A DNA stretch of 64,000 nt from Protaetiibacter larvae. Its GTDB lineage: Bacteria > Actinomycetota > Actinomycetes > Actinomycetales > Microbacteriaceae. Under the pieces are notes generated by a model. That model saw only the letters and a list, made by a program, of their open reading frames with translations, searched no databases and was not told the DNA's origin. Position 1 is the first letter of the stretch. The number at the start of each line of letters is the position of its first letter. Location of the stretch: contig NZ_CP043504.1 in assembly GCF_008365275.1 (NCBI RefSeq), positions 806,001 to 870,000 on the forward strand. Reading direction: 5' to 3'. Positions 1-9,000 of this stretch are shown here, in pieces. The translations under genes were made by a program, and so were the position numbers.

Positions 1-40
1 GGCGAGCGCCGTGCTCGGGTTCCTGCTCGTGTTCAGCTGA
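1..40 (+). CDS. C-terminal end of a membrane protein (partial)
   Basis: The first 40 bases read as the tail of a plus-strand gene entering from outside the window. In the frame beginning at base 2 the sequence gives the hydrophobic tail ASAVLGFLLVFS followed by TGA at 38-40. The stop overlaps the stop of the convergent hydrolase by three bases, a spacing seen at other convergent pairs in this window. Twelve residues are too few to name a family; a C-terminal membrane segment is the most that can be said. Confidence 0.35.
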   Translation, partial: ASAVLGFLLVFS

Positions 41-761
41 TCGCGGCAACCGCCGCCTGGATCGCCGCCAAGGTGGCGCCCGGGTTCGAGATCATCGAGA
101 CGTGCGAGGCGTCCACCTCGCTGATCGTGGCACCGGCCCGCTCGGCCAGCCGTCGCTGCACGTCGATCGGGATCACGAGGTCGGCCGTGCCGAGCACCGC
201 CCAGCTGGGGATCGTCTTCCACGCGGGCGGACCCGAGGGCGTCACGTTCGCGATGAACGACGCAGGGCGCTGCCCGGCCACGATGAGCAGGCGGTCGGCC
301 TCGGGCAGATCCTGAGCGAAGAAGCTGTGCACGGTGTCGGGCGTGAGGAAGGCCTCGGCGACCCCCTCCGGCGCGCCCGGGTAGCCGGCGACATCGAGCA
401 CAGTCGTCGGGTCCGCGACGGCGAGCGCGGAGGTGGAGCCCTCGAGGATGCCGACCACCGTCTCGCCCTCATCGGGGATGAACGCGTCCACGTACACGAG
501 CGCCTTCACCTCACCGCCCTGCGCGCCGGCGTTGGTGATCACGAAACCGCCGTAGGAGTGCCCGACGAGCACCACGGGGCCATGGGTGCGCTGGGCGAGG
601 AACGACGCGATGTAGGCGGAGTCGGAGGCGACGCCGCGCAGTTCGTTGGGCGGGGCCAGCACGGTGAACCCCTCCGCCTGGAGGGGGGCGATGATCGCGT
701 TCCAACTGGACGCGTCGGCCCAGGCTCCGTGGACGAGGACGATCGTGGGCTTGTCAGACAT
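33..761 (-). CDS. alpha/beta-fold hydrolase
   Basis: A 242-residue cytoplasmic alpha/beta hydrolase with no signal peptide. The oxyanion-hole HG is at residues 11-12 and the nucleophile elbow GHSYGG places Ser69. Asp194 (in GTAD) and His220 (in DASH) complete a credible Ser-Asp-His triad, so the enzyme looks intact. The family resembles small esterases often annotated as salicylate- or pyrethroid-esterase-like, but the substrate cannot be read from sequence. The ATG is preceded by a GGAAGGGAAG purine run, so this gene has a normal leadered ribosome site. It stands alone, convergent with the gene fragment at the left edge. Confidence 0.9.
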   Translation of the reverse strand: MSDKPTIVLVHGAWADASSWNAIIAPLQAEGFTVLAPPNELRGVASDSAYIASFLAQRTHGPVVLVGHSYGGFVITNAGAQGGEVKALVYVDAFIPDEGETVVGILEGSTSALAVADPTTVLDVAGYPGAPEGVAEAFLTPDTVHSFFAQDLPEADRLLIVAGQRPASFIANVTPSGPPAWKTIPSWAVLGTADLVIPIDVQRRLAERAGATISEVDASHVSMISNPGATLAAIQAAVAAIS

Positions 762-1005
762 GATGCTTCCCTTCCTTCACACGCCGGGGGGCGCTTTCGC
801 GGTGCAGGGTTCGGGTTGGGCGTCATCTGGGCGCTCTGCCGCCACCCTAGGGCGGCGCCGCGTACGGGCACCAGGGGCGGGGGATGAACAATGCGCCGCG
901 CGAACCCCGAAACCCGCGCGCGCAACCTCGCCGCCCCGCTCCCCGTTGGTACCGTGACCCCTCGACGGGCCGGCTCGCGGCTCGCATGACGGAGACGAGG
1001 CTCCC

Positions 1006-1392
1006 GTGGCGAACGCCCAAGCAGGTTGGTACGACGACGGATCGGGACGGCAGCGGTGGTGGGACGGCCAGACCTGGACGGATCGCTGGCAGGACCCGGA
1101 ACCCGTGAACAGCCCCGCCGCGCTCGTCGAGCACATCAAGGCCGACGCGGTCTCCGGCGCGCAGCCCCGGCCCGGCGCGACGGGCGCGAACTACGTGGTG
1201 CTGCAGGTGATCCTCAAGGAGAAGCTGTGGGGCACCGGTTCCGGCAACCTCACCGAGCTCGAGAAGGCGATCAACGCCCAGGCCTCGCTGGGCTACCGCC
1301 TGCACACGATCACGACCGCGGCGTCCGGCAGCAAGGGCATCGGCGGCGGTGACCGCATCCAGGCGACGCTCGTCTTCGAGCGGCTGAGCTGA
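1006..1392 (+). CDS. DUF2510/DUF4177-type small protein
   Basis: A 128-residue protein starting at GTG. The N-terminus (about residues 4-26) has the WY-D and QRWWDG-WT pattern of DUF2510, a short tryptophan-rich actinobacterial motif often joined to membrane or signalling domains. The C-terminal 70 residues look like DUF4177: a leucine-rich helix around LTELEKAINAQASLGYRL and a final strand ATLVFERLS. There is no membrane segment, unlike most DUF2510 proteins. Function is unknown. It ends 38 bases before a strong bidirectional hairpin. Confidence 0.8.
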   Translation: MANAQAGWYDDGSGRQRWWDGQTWTDRWQDPEPVNSPAALVEHIKADAVSGAQPRPGATGANYVVLQVILKEKLWGTGSGNLTELEKAINAQASLGYRLHTITTAASGSKGIGGGDRIQATLVFERLS

Positions 1393-1430
1393 TCGGTCCC
1401 GCCGGAACCGGCACGGACACGCCGAAAACG

Positions 1431-1459
1431 GAAGAAGCCCTGATGATCAGGGCTTCTTC
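1431..1459. terminator. bidirectional rho-independent terminator
   Basis: A perfect 13-bp stem (GAAGAAGCCCTGA paired with TCAGGGCTTCTTC) with a three-base loop, lying between the end of the DUF2510 gene and the 3' end of the minus-strand tRNA-Ser. It has T-containing flanks on both sides and can serve both convergent transcripts. Confidence 0.8.
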
Positions 1460-1461
1460 TC

Positions 1462-1551
1462 TGGCGGTACCGGTGGGATTTGAACCCACGGATGGCTTGC
1501 ACCATCACATGTTTTCGAGACATGCTCCTTCGGCCGCTCGGACACGGTACC
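1462..1551 (-). tRNA. tRNA-Ser (anticodon CGA)
   Basis: Read on the minus strand this folds as a class II tRNA: acceptor stem GGTACCG with CGGTACC, a D-arm region with CCGAGCGGCC, anticodon stem CATGT/ACATG with loop CTCGAAA (anticodon CGA), a long variable arm (GATGGTGCAAGCCATC), and the T arm GTGGG-TTCAAAT-CCCAC. The discriminator is G73, as expected for serine, and the CCA end is encoded at 1462-1464. It decodes UCG. Confidence 0.97.
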
Positions 1552-1607
1552 GCCGAGAAGTCTAACGGACGCGGGCGGGTGCTCGGGACGGCCTCCGCAT
1601 CCCGCGT

Positions 1608-2714
1608 TCACCGCCGGCGGGACGCCGTCACCGTGAACTTCGGCGTGCGCGCGAGCTGCCGGGTCGGGCCGACCAGCCGCTCGAGCACGGGGCGATATGC
1701 GAGGTGCGAGTTCCACACCACCCGCAGCTCGCCGCCGGGCCGCAGTACGCGGGCGGCGTCCGCGAACAGGCGGTGGGCGATCTCGGTGGTCACCGCGGCG
1801 CCGGCGTGGAACGGGGGGTTCAGCACCACGAGATCGGCGCTCGCGGCGGGCTCCGCGGAGAGTCCGTCGTCGTGGCGGGTCTCCACCTCGACGCCGTTCG
1901 CCTCCGCGGTCAGCCGCGCCGACTCGACGGCGATCGCCGAGACGTCGCACGCCAGGATGCTCGCGCCGGGGGTGCGGCGGGCGAGCTCCGCCGCGACGAC
2001 GCCGGTGCCGCAGGCGAGGTCGATCGCGCGGGCGAACGGCGGCAGCTGGTCGAAGGTCGCGAGCAGCGCGCGGGTGCCGATGTCGAGGGCGGCGCCCGCG
2101 AAGACGCCGGGGACGGCGACCACCTGGATGCCGTCGACGGCGGCGCGCATCGGCTCGGCGGGACGGACCCGCCTCGGGTTCCGCGCCACGACGATCCGCG
2201 ACTTTCCCCGCGCGAGCGTCGCCTCGACCCGGGCGAAGCCCGCCTCGAGCACCGCGTTCTGGGTCGGGGTCATGTGCTTGATGCGGTTGCCGGCGAGCAG
2301 CACGAGTCGAGGGCCGGCGTTCGCGGCGACCGCCCGGGCGACCGCGTCGAGCCGCTCGAGCGAACGCGGCATCCGCAGCAGCACGAGCGAGGTGCGCGCG
2401 GTCACGACCGCCTCGAGGGGATGCTGCTCGCCCGCGGCGCGACCGGTCCGCGCCGCGTTGGCGGCGAGCGCCCGACGCGCGACGATCGAGTCCTGGTGCA
2501 CCCGCACGATCCCGGCGCCGAGCAGCCCCGCGCCGAGGGTCAGCGCTCCGTGGGTGTCGTCGATCACCGCGACCTCGCCGGCGAGCGCATCGGAGAACTC
2601 GGCGGTCGCGTAGTCGAGCAGATAGCGGTCGGCCGCGTCCCAGGCCCGCAGCTCGCCATCGCCCACATCCGGCGCGCGCGTCAGCGCGTCCAGCAGCGCG
2701 TCGAGCTCGGTCAC
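1608..2714 (-). CDS. RlmG/RsmC-like rRNA (guanine-N2)-methyltransferase
   Basis: A 368-residue class I SAM-dependent methyltransferase with the two-domain build of the RsmC/RlmG family. A degenerate N-terminal half (about 1-190) is followed by a catalytic half with SAM motif I DLACGTG at 232-238, acidic motif II (ACDVSAIAV) and the target-amine motif NPPFHAG at 299-305. Family members methylate a guanine N2 in 23S (G1835) or 16S (G1207) rRNA; NPPFH fits either, and which rRNA is modified is not decidable here. The GTG start is chosen because a TAGCGT -10 hexamer sits exactly six bases upstream, implying a leaderless mRNA. Confidence 0.85.
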   Translation of the reverse strand: MTELDALLDALTRAPDVGDGELRAWDAADRYLLDYATAEFSDALAGEVAVIDDTHGALTLGAGLLGAGIVRVHQDSIVARRALAANAARTGRAAGEQHPLEAVVTARTSLVLLRMPRSLERLDAVARAVAANAGPRLVLLAGNRIKHMTPTQNAVLEAGFARVEATLARGKSRIVVARNPRRVRPAEPMRAAVDGIQVVAVPGVFAGAALDIGTRALLATFDQLPPFARAIDLACGTGVVAAELARRTPGASILACDVSAIAVESARLTAEANGVEVETRHDDGLSAEPAASADLVVLNPPFHAGAAVTTEIAHRLFADAARVLRPGGELRVVWNSHLAYRPVLERLVGPTRQLARTPKFTVTASRRR

Positions 2715-2720
2715 TCCTCG

Positions 2721-2726
2721 ACGCTA
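2721..2726 (-). promoter_or_regulatory. leaderless -10 element of the rlmG-like gene
   Basis: TAGCGT on the minus strand, six bases before the GTG at 2714. The transcript should begin at or next to the start codon. Confidence 0.6.
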
Positions 2727-2804
2727 GCGGTCGGACAAGCAGGCCGAATCGGCACCTTGCGGGCTCGGCGGCCCGTTCTGGGTCGATCCGCCCTGCTTTC
2801 CCGA

Positions 2805-2810
2805 CAGGAT
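2805..2810 (+). promoter_or_regulatory. leaderless -10 element of the LLM oxidoreductase gene
   Basis: CAGGAT lies six bases before the ATG at 2817. The intervening GGGGGC could alternatively act as a close ribosome site. Confidence 0.45.
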
Positions 2811-2816
2811 GGGGGC

Positions 2817-3692
2817 ATGAGCACCAGCGTCGGCGTCGTCTTCACCCCTGCCCGTCCCCCCGAGCTGATCCGGGAGTTCGTCGTCGAGGCGGAGGCGCTC
2901 GGCTTCGACGAGGTGCTGTTCTTCGAGGACTGCTTCCGCGAGTCGGGTCTGGCCGCCGCCACCGCGACCCTCGCCTGGACGCAGCGCATCCGCGTCGGCA
3001 TCGGCGTGCTGCCGATCCCGTTCCGCAACGTCGCCCTGCTCGCGATGGAGGTCGCGACCGTCGAGCGGCTCTTCCCGGGCCGCCTGCATCTGGGCGTCGG
3101 CCACGGCGTCCAACGCTGGATGGATCAGGTGGGTGAGCGCGTCGCCTCGCCCCTCACCCTCATGCGGGAGTACGTCACCGCGCTGCGGGCGCTGCTCGCC
3201 GGGGAGTCGGTCACGGTCGACGGCCGCTATGTCCGGCTCGACGGGGTGCGGCTCGACTGGCCGCCCGCGGCGCCGGTCGCCGTGCACGCCGCGGGCGAGG
3301 GGCCGAAGACGCTCAGCCTCACGGGCGAGGTCGCCGACGGCACCCTGCTCACCAACGGCGTCTCGCCCGGGATGGCGGCAGAGGGTGTGGCGCTCGCGCG
3401 CGCCGGTCGCGCCTCCGCCGGACGCGAGGGCGAGCATCCCGTGAGCATCCTCGTGATGACCGCGTTCGGTGACGGCGCCCAGGGGCGGCTCGCCGCCGAG
3501 CTCGACGCCTGGGGTTACACGGGTGAGCGCGCCACAGGCGTCGCGGGCTCGGTGGCGGAGGTCGCCGAGCAGCTGCGGGCCTGGGTCGATGCGGGCGTCG
3601 GCAATCTGCTGCTGCAGCCCCTCGACGACGAGACCGACCTGCCCGGCTTCCTGCGCTCCTGCGCCGAGGTGGCGGCGCTCCTGCGCGCCTGA
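2817..3692 (+). CDS. LLM-class flavin-dependent oxidoreductase
   Basis: A 291-residue member of the luciferase-like monooxygenase superfamily, F420- or FMN-dependent TIM-barrel enzymes. Visible signatures are the N-terminal GVVFTPARPPELIREFV strand-helix, the LPIPFRNVALLAMEVATVE segment typical of the barrel core, and LHLGVGHGVQRWMDQVG, the usual cofactor loop. In actinomycetes such enzymes commonly use coenzyme F420, but cofactor and substrate are inferred only. The frame is open far upstream, but the ATG at 2817 is preferred because homologues begin just before this strand. It converges with the EamA gene across a 60-bp palindrome. Confidence 0.85.
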   Translation: MSTSVGVVFTPARPPELIREFVVEAEALGFDEVLFFEDCFRESGLAAATATLAWTQRIRVGIGVLPIPFRNVALLAMEVATVERLFPGRLHLGVGHGVQRWMDQVGERVASPLTLMREYVTALRALLAGESVTVDGRYVRLDGVRLDWPPAAPVAVHAAGEGPKTLSLTGEVADGTLLTNGVSPGMAAEGVALARAGRASAGREGEHPVSILVMTAFGDGAQGRLAAELDAWGYTGERATGVAGSVAEVAEQLRAWVDAGVGNLLLQPLDDETDLPGFLRSCAEVAALLRA

Positions 3693-3702
3693 CCCCCGCG
3701 CT

Positions 3703-3762
3703 TGGTGCGGTTTCGGCTGGATGGCACGCGCGAAAGCGCGCCATCCAGCCGAAACCGCACCA
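3703..3762. repeat. 60-bp palindromic repeat, copy 1
   Basis: A near-perfect palindrome with 23-bp identical arms (TGGTGCGGTTTCGGCTGGATG at the left edge) and an inner CGCGC-GAAA-GCGCG hairpin. It lies between convergent genes. Related 60-bp copies are at 13231, 50151 and 51297. It may also act as a transcription terminator. Confidence 0.85.
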
Positions 3763-3767
3763 ACTGC

Positions 3768-4664
3768 CTAGGTGAGACGCTCGGCGGTCTGCTCCAGCTC
3801 GGAGGCGGGCGCGGGTCGCTGGGTCGCGATCGCGGTGCCGGCGGCGGCGCACACGAGCACGATCGCGAGCAGCTGCACCGGACCCAGGCGTTCGCCGAGC
3901 ACGATCCAGCCGAACACGGCCGCCACCACCGGCCCGAACGAGGTGATGATCGCGTAGAGGCGCGGCGTGATCCGCCGCAGGATGAAGGTGTCGAGCGCGT
4001 AGGGGAGCGCCGACGCGAGCACGCCGATCGCGAGCAGGAGGCCCACGACCGGCCACGAGAAGTCCGCGTTCGCGATCCCGGCGACGGCGAGCGGCAGGAT
4101 GAGCGCGAGGCTCACGATGCTGCCCACCGTGAGGCCTTCGAGGCCGGGCAACCTCAGAGCCACCCGCCGGGTGAGCAGGATGTACGCCGCCCAGGTGGCC
4201 GCCGCGATGAGCGCGAACACGATGCCCCAGGCGTCGATCCGCCCCTCGAGTCCGGTGAGCAGCACCACGCCGACCGCCGCCACGAGCACGCACGCCACGT
4301 CCAGCAGTCGCCGCGAGGTCGCGAGCGCGAGCACGAGCGGACCCAGGAACTCGACCGTCGCCGCGATGCCGAGCCCCAGCAGGTGCACCGCCTCATAGAA
4401 GCTCAGGTTCATGACCGCGAGCACCACGCCGAGCGCGACCGCGGGCCACAGTCGCCGCCAGCCGAGCAGTTCGCGGCGCGGCCGGTAGAACGGCAGCAGC
4501 ACGACGACCATCACGAGCTGCCGCGCGGCCACCACGATGGGCGAGCCGACGAACGGGATCGCGACCCCCGCGAGAGCCGATCCGAAGTTGATCGACACCT
4601 CGGTTCCCACTTGCGTGGCGGCGCCGACGAGGGTGCGACGCGAGGATCCCGGGGCGCCGCTCAT
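3768..4664 (-). CDS. EamA-family (DMT) transporter
   Basis: A 298-residue polytopic membrane protein of the drug/metabolite transporter superfamily with about ten hydrophobic segments, consistent with two EamA repeats (about 20-145 and 160-285). The second repeat shows the usual YALDTFILRRITPRLYAIITS and PVVAAVFGWIVLGE segments, the latter being the family's conserved last-but-one helix. It resembles RhtA/threonine-homoserine-type exporters, but the substrate is unknown. The ATG has CAGAAT six bases upstream (leaderless). It diverges from the next gene with 36 bp between the two -10 hexamers, so the two promoters must overlap. Confidence 0.88.
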   Translation of the reverse strand: MSGAPGSSRRTLVGAATQVGTEVSINFGSALAGVAIPFVGSPIVVAARQLVMVVVLLPFYRPRRELLGWRRLWPAVALGVVLAVMNLSFYEAVHLLGLGIAATVEFLGPLVLALATSRRLLDVACVLVAAVGVVLLTGLEGRIDAWGIVFALIAAATWAAYILLTRRVALRLPGLEGLTVGSIVSLALILPLAVAGIANADFSWPVVGLLLAIGVLASALPYALDTFILRRITPRLYAIITSFGPVVAAVFGWIVLGERLGPVQLLAIVLVCAAAGTAIATQRPAPASELEQTAERLT

Positions 4665-4670
4665 CCCCCC

Positions 4671-4676
4671 ATTCTG
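4671..4676 (-). promoter_or_regulatory. leaderless -10 element of the EamA gene
   Basis: CAGAAT on the minus strand, six bases before the ATG at 4664, facing away from the TATGCT of the divergent gene. Confidence 0.5.
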
Positions 4677-4711
4677 TCGCGATTGCCGAACGCTCCGCGG
4701 CGCCTGCCGCT

Positions 4712-4717
4712 TATGCT
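4712..4717 (+). promoter_or_regulatory. leaderless -10 element of the 4724 gene
   Basis: TATGCT is six bases before the ATG at 4724. Confidence 0.6.
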
Positions 4718-4723
4718 CGTGGC

Positions 4724-5260
4724 ATGGCCGAGACGATCGATCCGAGGTTCGACCCCGCCTTCCAGCGCGGCTACAGCGGCACCGTCACGACCGGTTCGCG
4801 CGCCGAAGCCGCCGCCCGCCGCTCGGCGCCGTACGTGGCGAGCGCGCTGCAGCGTCCCAGTTCCGACCCGCCGCCCGCCGAGCGGCAGCGCGTCGCCGAG
4901 CAGGTGCCGCCCCCACCGCCCGCCCCGGACGCCGCGGTCGAGCAGCTCGCACCCGTCGTCGTGCAGGTGCCCGAGCAGACGCTGCGCGCCCCCTGGACCA
5001 ACCCCTTCGTGGTGGCCGTGACGGTGCTCGGGATCGGCGTGCTGTCGTTCGGGGTGTGGCTCATACAGGAGACCTTCCGGATGTTCGAGGAGGACAACGG
5101 CTTCGGCTCGCAGATGGACTACTGGCTCATGCAGTCGACGCTGTTCTCGGGCCCCGTCGCGATCGCCGTCGGCGTCGCCATCCTCGCGGGTGTGCTGTTC
5201 CTCTGCGCCGGCTACTGGGCCCGCCGCCCGCGCGTCGCCCCGACCCCGCTCGAGGACTGA
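4724..5260 (+). CDS. membrane protein of unknown function
   Basis: A 178-residue protein with a soluble N-terminal half of about 85 residues (charged, then proline/alanine-rich around PPPPPAPDAAVEQL) followed by two hydrophobic helices, about 92-115 and 142-166, and a short basic cytoplasmic tail (RRPRVAPT). The opening DPRFDPAFQRGY is a motif I associate with small actinobacterial membrane proteins of unknown role. I do not recognise a functional family. It ends ten bases before the convergent nei stop. Confidence 0.75.
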   Translation: MAETIDPRFDPAFQRGYSGTVTTGSRAEAAARRSAPYVASALQRPSSDPPPAERQRVAEQVPPPPPAPDAAVEQLAPVVVQVPEQTLRAPWTNPFVVAVTVLGIGVLSFGVWLIQETFRMFEEDNGFGSQMDYWLMQSTLFSGPVAIAVGVAILAGVLFLCAGYWARRPRVAPTPLED

Positions 5261-5270
5261 CCGCCCCCGC

Positions 5271-6050
5271 TCAGCGCTGGCACGCCGGGCACCAGGTGAC
5301 GACCCGCTCCTCGCCGCTGCGCCGTCCGAGGCGACCGGTCTCGAGGAGCGTGCCGCAGCGCAGGCACGGCTGACCGCCCCGCCCGTACACCCAGGTGCGG
5401 CGGCCCGGCCGCAGGTCGCCCGTGGTGGTGCGCGTCCAGCGGTCGCGGTTGGCGTGCAGCATCCGGTGCGCGAGACCCGCGAGTGCGGGCACGTCCTCGA
5501 CGGTGCCCATCGGGCGCGTCGGCAGCACCCCGCGCACGTAGCAGAGCTCGTTCGCGTAGATGTTGCCGATCCCGGCAAGGTTGCGCTGGTCGAGCAGCGC
5601 GACGAACACCGGGATCGCGGGGTCGGCGGCCAGGCGACGTGCCGCCTCGTCCGCATCCCAGCTCGTGCCGAGCGGATCGGGGCCGAGGTGACCCACCGCG
5701 CGCCACTCGTCGCCGATGGGCAGCACTTCGAGGATCCCCAGATCGAACCCCACCGACTGCGTCTCGCCCACGGTCAGCACCGCGCGCGCCTGGAAGCCGG
5801 CGCGCGACCAGCGCTCCCCGCGGCGGAACAGCCGCCAGTCGCCGTCCATCTTGAGGTGCGAGTGCACCGTGAACTCGCCCACCCGGTGCAGCAGGTGCTT
5901 CCCGCGGGCGACCACCTCGCGCACCGTCTCGCCGGCGAGGTCGACGGTGGCGAACCCGGGCACGCGGAACTCGGATGCCGTGAGGGTGCGCCCGGCGAGC
6001 GCATCATGCTGCTGCCGGGCGATCCGGTAGACGGTGTCACCCTCGGGCAT
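5271..6050 (-). CDS. nei: Fpg/Nei family DNA glycosylase/AP lyase (endonuclease VIII type)
   Basis: A 259-residue base-excision repair enzyme. It begins MPEGDTVYRIA, giving the catalytic Pro2 and Glu3 of the family; Asp at position 5 is typical of actinobacterial Nei proteins rather than Fpg. The H2TH region is visible as LLDQRNLAGIGNIYANELCYVRGV. The C-terminus ends in a zinc finger, CLRC...CPAC. It should excise oxidised pyrimidines and nick abasic sites. Lhr, the repair helicase, lies immediately upstream on the same strand, 30 bases away, but nei has its own TAGCGT six bases before its ATG, so it is probably transcribed separately. Confidence 0.92.
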   Translation of the reverse strand: MPEGDTVYRIARQQHDALAGRTLTASEFRVPGFATVDLAGETVREVVARGKHLLHRVGEFTVHSHLKMDGDWRLFRRGERWSRAGFQARAVLTVGETQSVGFDLGILEVLPIGDEWRAVGHLGPDPLGTSWDADEAARRLAADPAIPVFVALLDQRNLAGIGNIYANELCYVRGVLPTRPMGTVEDVPALAGLAHRMLHANRDRWTRTTTGDLRPGRRTWVYGRGGQPCLRCGTLLETGRLGRRSGEERVVTWCPACQR

Positions 6051-6056
6051 GTCGGC

Positions 6057-6062
6057 ACGCTA
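6057..6062 (-). promoter_or_regulatory. leaderless -10 element of nei
   Basis: TAGCGT on the minus strand with GCCGAC between it and the ATG at 6050: the exact six-base spacing expected for a leaderless mRNA. Confidence 0.6.
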
Positions 6063-6079
6063 CTCCAGGCGGCGGTCGC

Positions 6080-9000
6080 TCACCGGAGCCGGAGCCCCTG
6101 GGGGGTGGGCACGAAGCCCGCACGGATGAGCGCCTCGCCGAGCGGGGTGCCGACGGCGAAGACGCCGTCGATGCGCTCGATCCGGAGGCGGGCGCCCGCC
6201 CCGCGCACCGTGGCGACGAGGGATGCGGCGGCCGCGTCGGCCGCCTGCTCGGCATCCGGCTCGAGGAAGCCGAGCACCGTCTTGCCGCCCTTCTCGACGT
6301 AGAGCGCGAGCTCGCCGTCGACGAGCACGACGAGCGCGCCCGCCTTGCGGCCGGGGCGGTGTGATCTCGATACGCGGGCTGCGCCCGCTACTCGATCAGC
6401 GGGGGTGGCGAGTCCTGCGCCTGCGGCTCGATCGGCGGGTGTATCGAGATCACCCGGTGCCGGCCACCCGAGCGCCGCCCCGTACGGGTTCGCCGGATCG
6501 GTCGCTCCGAGCGTGACCGCCACCGGCGGCGTCTTCTCGTCGCGATCGCTGTGGAACGCGCGCAGCCGGTCGACGGTCGCCGGCGTCGCGAACTGGGCCG
6601 CGCCGAGCTCGTCCACGAAGTAGCCGCGGCGCACCCGCCCGGTCTCCTCGAGCGAGCTGAGCACCTTGTAGACGAGCGCGAAGCCGCCCTCCACGCCTTC
6701 GGCCTGCACGGCGCCCCGGGTGACCACGCCGTACCGTTCGAGCAGCTGCTCGGCGAGCGCCGTCGCCCGGGCGGTGGGTGCGGCATCCGGATGCGGCAGC
6801 AGGCTCCAGCGGCCGGCCACGGTCGGCGCGCCGGAGCTGGGAGCGAAGGCCATATCCGGCCTTCGTCGCGCCGCGAGCGCCGAGGCGCGTCTCGAGCCTC
6901 GGACCGCGCGCTGAGTTCGAACGCGCGGCGTCGCGCCGAGCCGTGCCCGCAGCGCCGTGAAGGTGTCGCCCGTGACGCGCCCCGCCCAGACCAACTCCCA
7001 GAGGGCATCGGCGAGCTCCGTGTCGGAGACGGGATCCGCGTCCGGCTCCGCGGCCGCCGCCAGCTGCCGGAAGAAGTAGCCGCCCCCGCCCGCGAGCGCC
7101 GCGAGCACCCGCTCGTGCAGCGGACTCGGCTCGATCGCGAGCGGCGCGGGCAGGGTGAGCGGTGCCGCATCCGCGAGGTGCAGGCTCACCCAGCCGTCGC
7201 CGCCCGGGAGCTCGCCGCGGCCGGCCCAGATCACCTCGCCCGCTCCCATGAGCTCGTCGAGCATTCCGGGGCTGTAGTCGCGCACCCGGCTCGGCAGGAC
7301 GAGGCTCTCCCAGCTGCTGGCGGGCAGGGGAAGGCCCGCGAGCTGGTCGATCACGCTCACGAGGCCGTCGATGCCGCTGCGGTGCGACGACCCGACGTGC
7401 TGCCAGTCCGGCAGGAACCGGCCCAGTGCCGCCTGCGGCACGGGCTCCACCTCGGCCCTCAGCGCTGCGAGCGACCTCGCCCGCAGTCGCCGGAGCACCT
7501 CGGGGTCGACCCATTCGAGGCCGGTCGCACCGGGACGGAACTCGCCCTCCACGGCCCGGCGGTCGGCGGCGAGCCGGCGCAGCGCATCCGTCACGACCGC
7601 GACGCCGAGACCGAGCCGGGACGCCGCATCCGCCGCCGTGAACGGGCCGTGCGTGCGCGAGTAGCGACTCACGAGGTCGCCGACCGGGTCGGCGACCGGT
7701 TCGAGGAAGGCGCTCGGGACCCCGATGGGGAGGGGCACGCCGAGCGCGTCCCGCAGGCGCGCGGCGTCTTCGACGACCGCCCAACGTTCGACACCCGCGA
7801 GCTGCACGCGCAGCACGCGGTTCGCGCGCGCGAGCTCCGTCAACAGCTCAGCTGGTTGAGGAGCGCCGCCCGCAAGGCGACGCGTCTCGAAACCAGTCCC
7901 CTCGATGGTGTGGTCTCGAGACGCGTCCGGCTGCGCCGGGCGCTCCTCGACCACCTCGGTGCGAGGCGTGTACCTCTCCCCCACCTCCTCCACCGACAAC
8001 GGTCCCAGCACCCGCAGCAGGTCGACGATGCCCTCGGCATCGCGCGCGTGCCGTTCGGGCACGAGCCGCTGCAGCTCGGCCTCGGTCTGCGCGATCACCG
8101 CGGGGTCGAGCAGCTCCCGCAGCTCGGCGCGCCCCAGCAGTTCGGCGAGCAGCGCCGGGTCGAGCGAGAGCGCGGCCGCCCGGCGCTCGGCGAGCGGCGA
8201 GTCGCCCTCGTACAGGAACGCGGCCACGTACCCGAACAGCAGGGTGCGCGCGAAGGGCGAGGGCGCATCCGTCTCCACCTCGACGAGCCGCACCCGCCGG
8301 GTCGACAGCTCGGTCGCGAGCTCGCGCAGCGCGGGCAGGTCGTAGACGTCCTGCAGCACCTCGCGCACCGTCTCGAGGATGATCGGGAAGCTCGGATACT
8401 TGCGTGCCACCTCGAGCAGTTGGGCCGAGCGCTGCCGCTGCTGCCAGAGCGGCGAGCGGCGGCCGGGGTTGCGCCGCGGCAGCAGGAGGGCGCGTGCCGC
8501 CGACTCGCGGAAGCGGGCGGCGAACAGCGCCGAACCCCCCACCTCGTCCGTCACGAGCTGTTCGAGCTCGTCCGGCTCGAAGGCGAACAGCTCGGCGCCG
8601 GGCGGGTCGGCATCCGTCTCGGGCAGCCGCACCACGATGCCGTCGTCGCCCGCCATGGCCGAGCCGTCGACGCCGAGGCGCTCCCGGATGCGGGCCGCCA
8701 CCGCGAGCGCCCACGGCGCGTGCACCGGCATGCCGTACGGGGAATGCAGCACGAGCCGCCAGTCGCCGAGCTCGTCGCGGAACCGCTCCACGAGCAGGGT
8801 GCGGTCGCTCGGCACGACGCCCGTCGCGGCCTTCTGCTCGGCGACGAAGGCGAGCAGGTTGCGGGCGGCGCGCTCGTCGAGCCCACTGCTCTCCAGCCGT
8901 TCCGTGCTCGCCGTGCCGGATGCCAACTCCGCCTGGAACGCCCCGATCGCGCGCCCCAGCTCGGCCGGCCGCCCCAGTCCGTCGCCCTTCCAGAACGGCA

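Noticed and set aside
1704-2816. A long N-terminal extension of the LLM oxidoreductase
   Set aside because: The open frame upstream of 2817 overlaps the rlmG-like gene on the other strand and has no resemblance to the oxidoreductase family.
3703-3762. Plain rho-independent terminator only
   Set aside because: It may terminate, but exact 60-base length and shared arms with three other sites show that it is a dispersed repeat.
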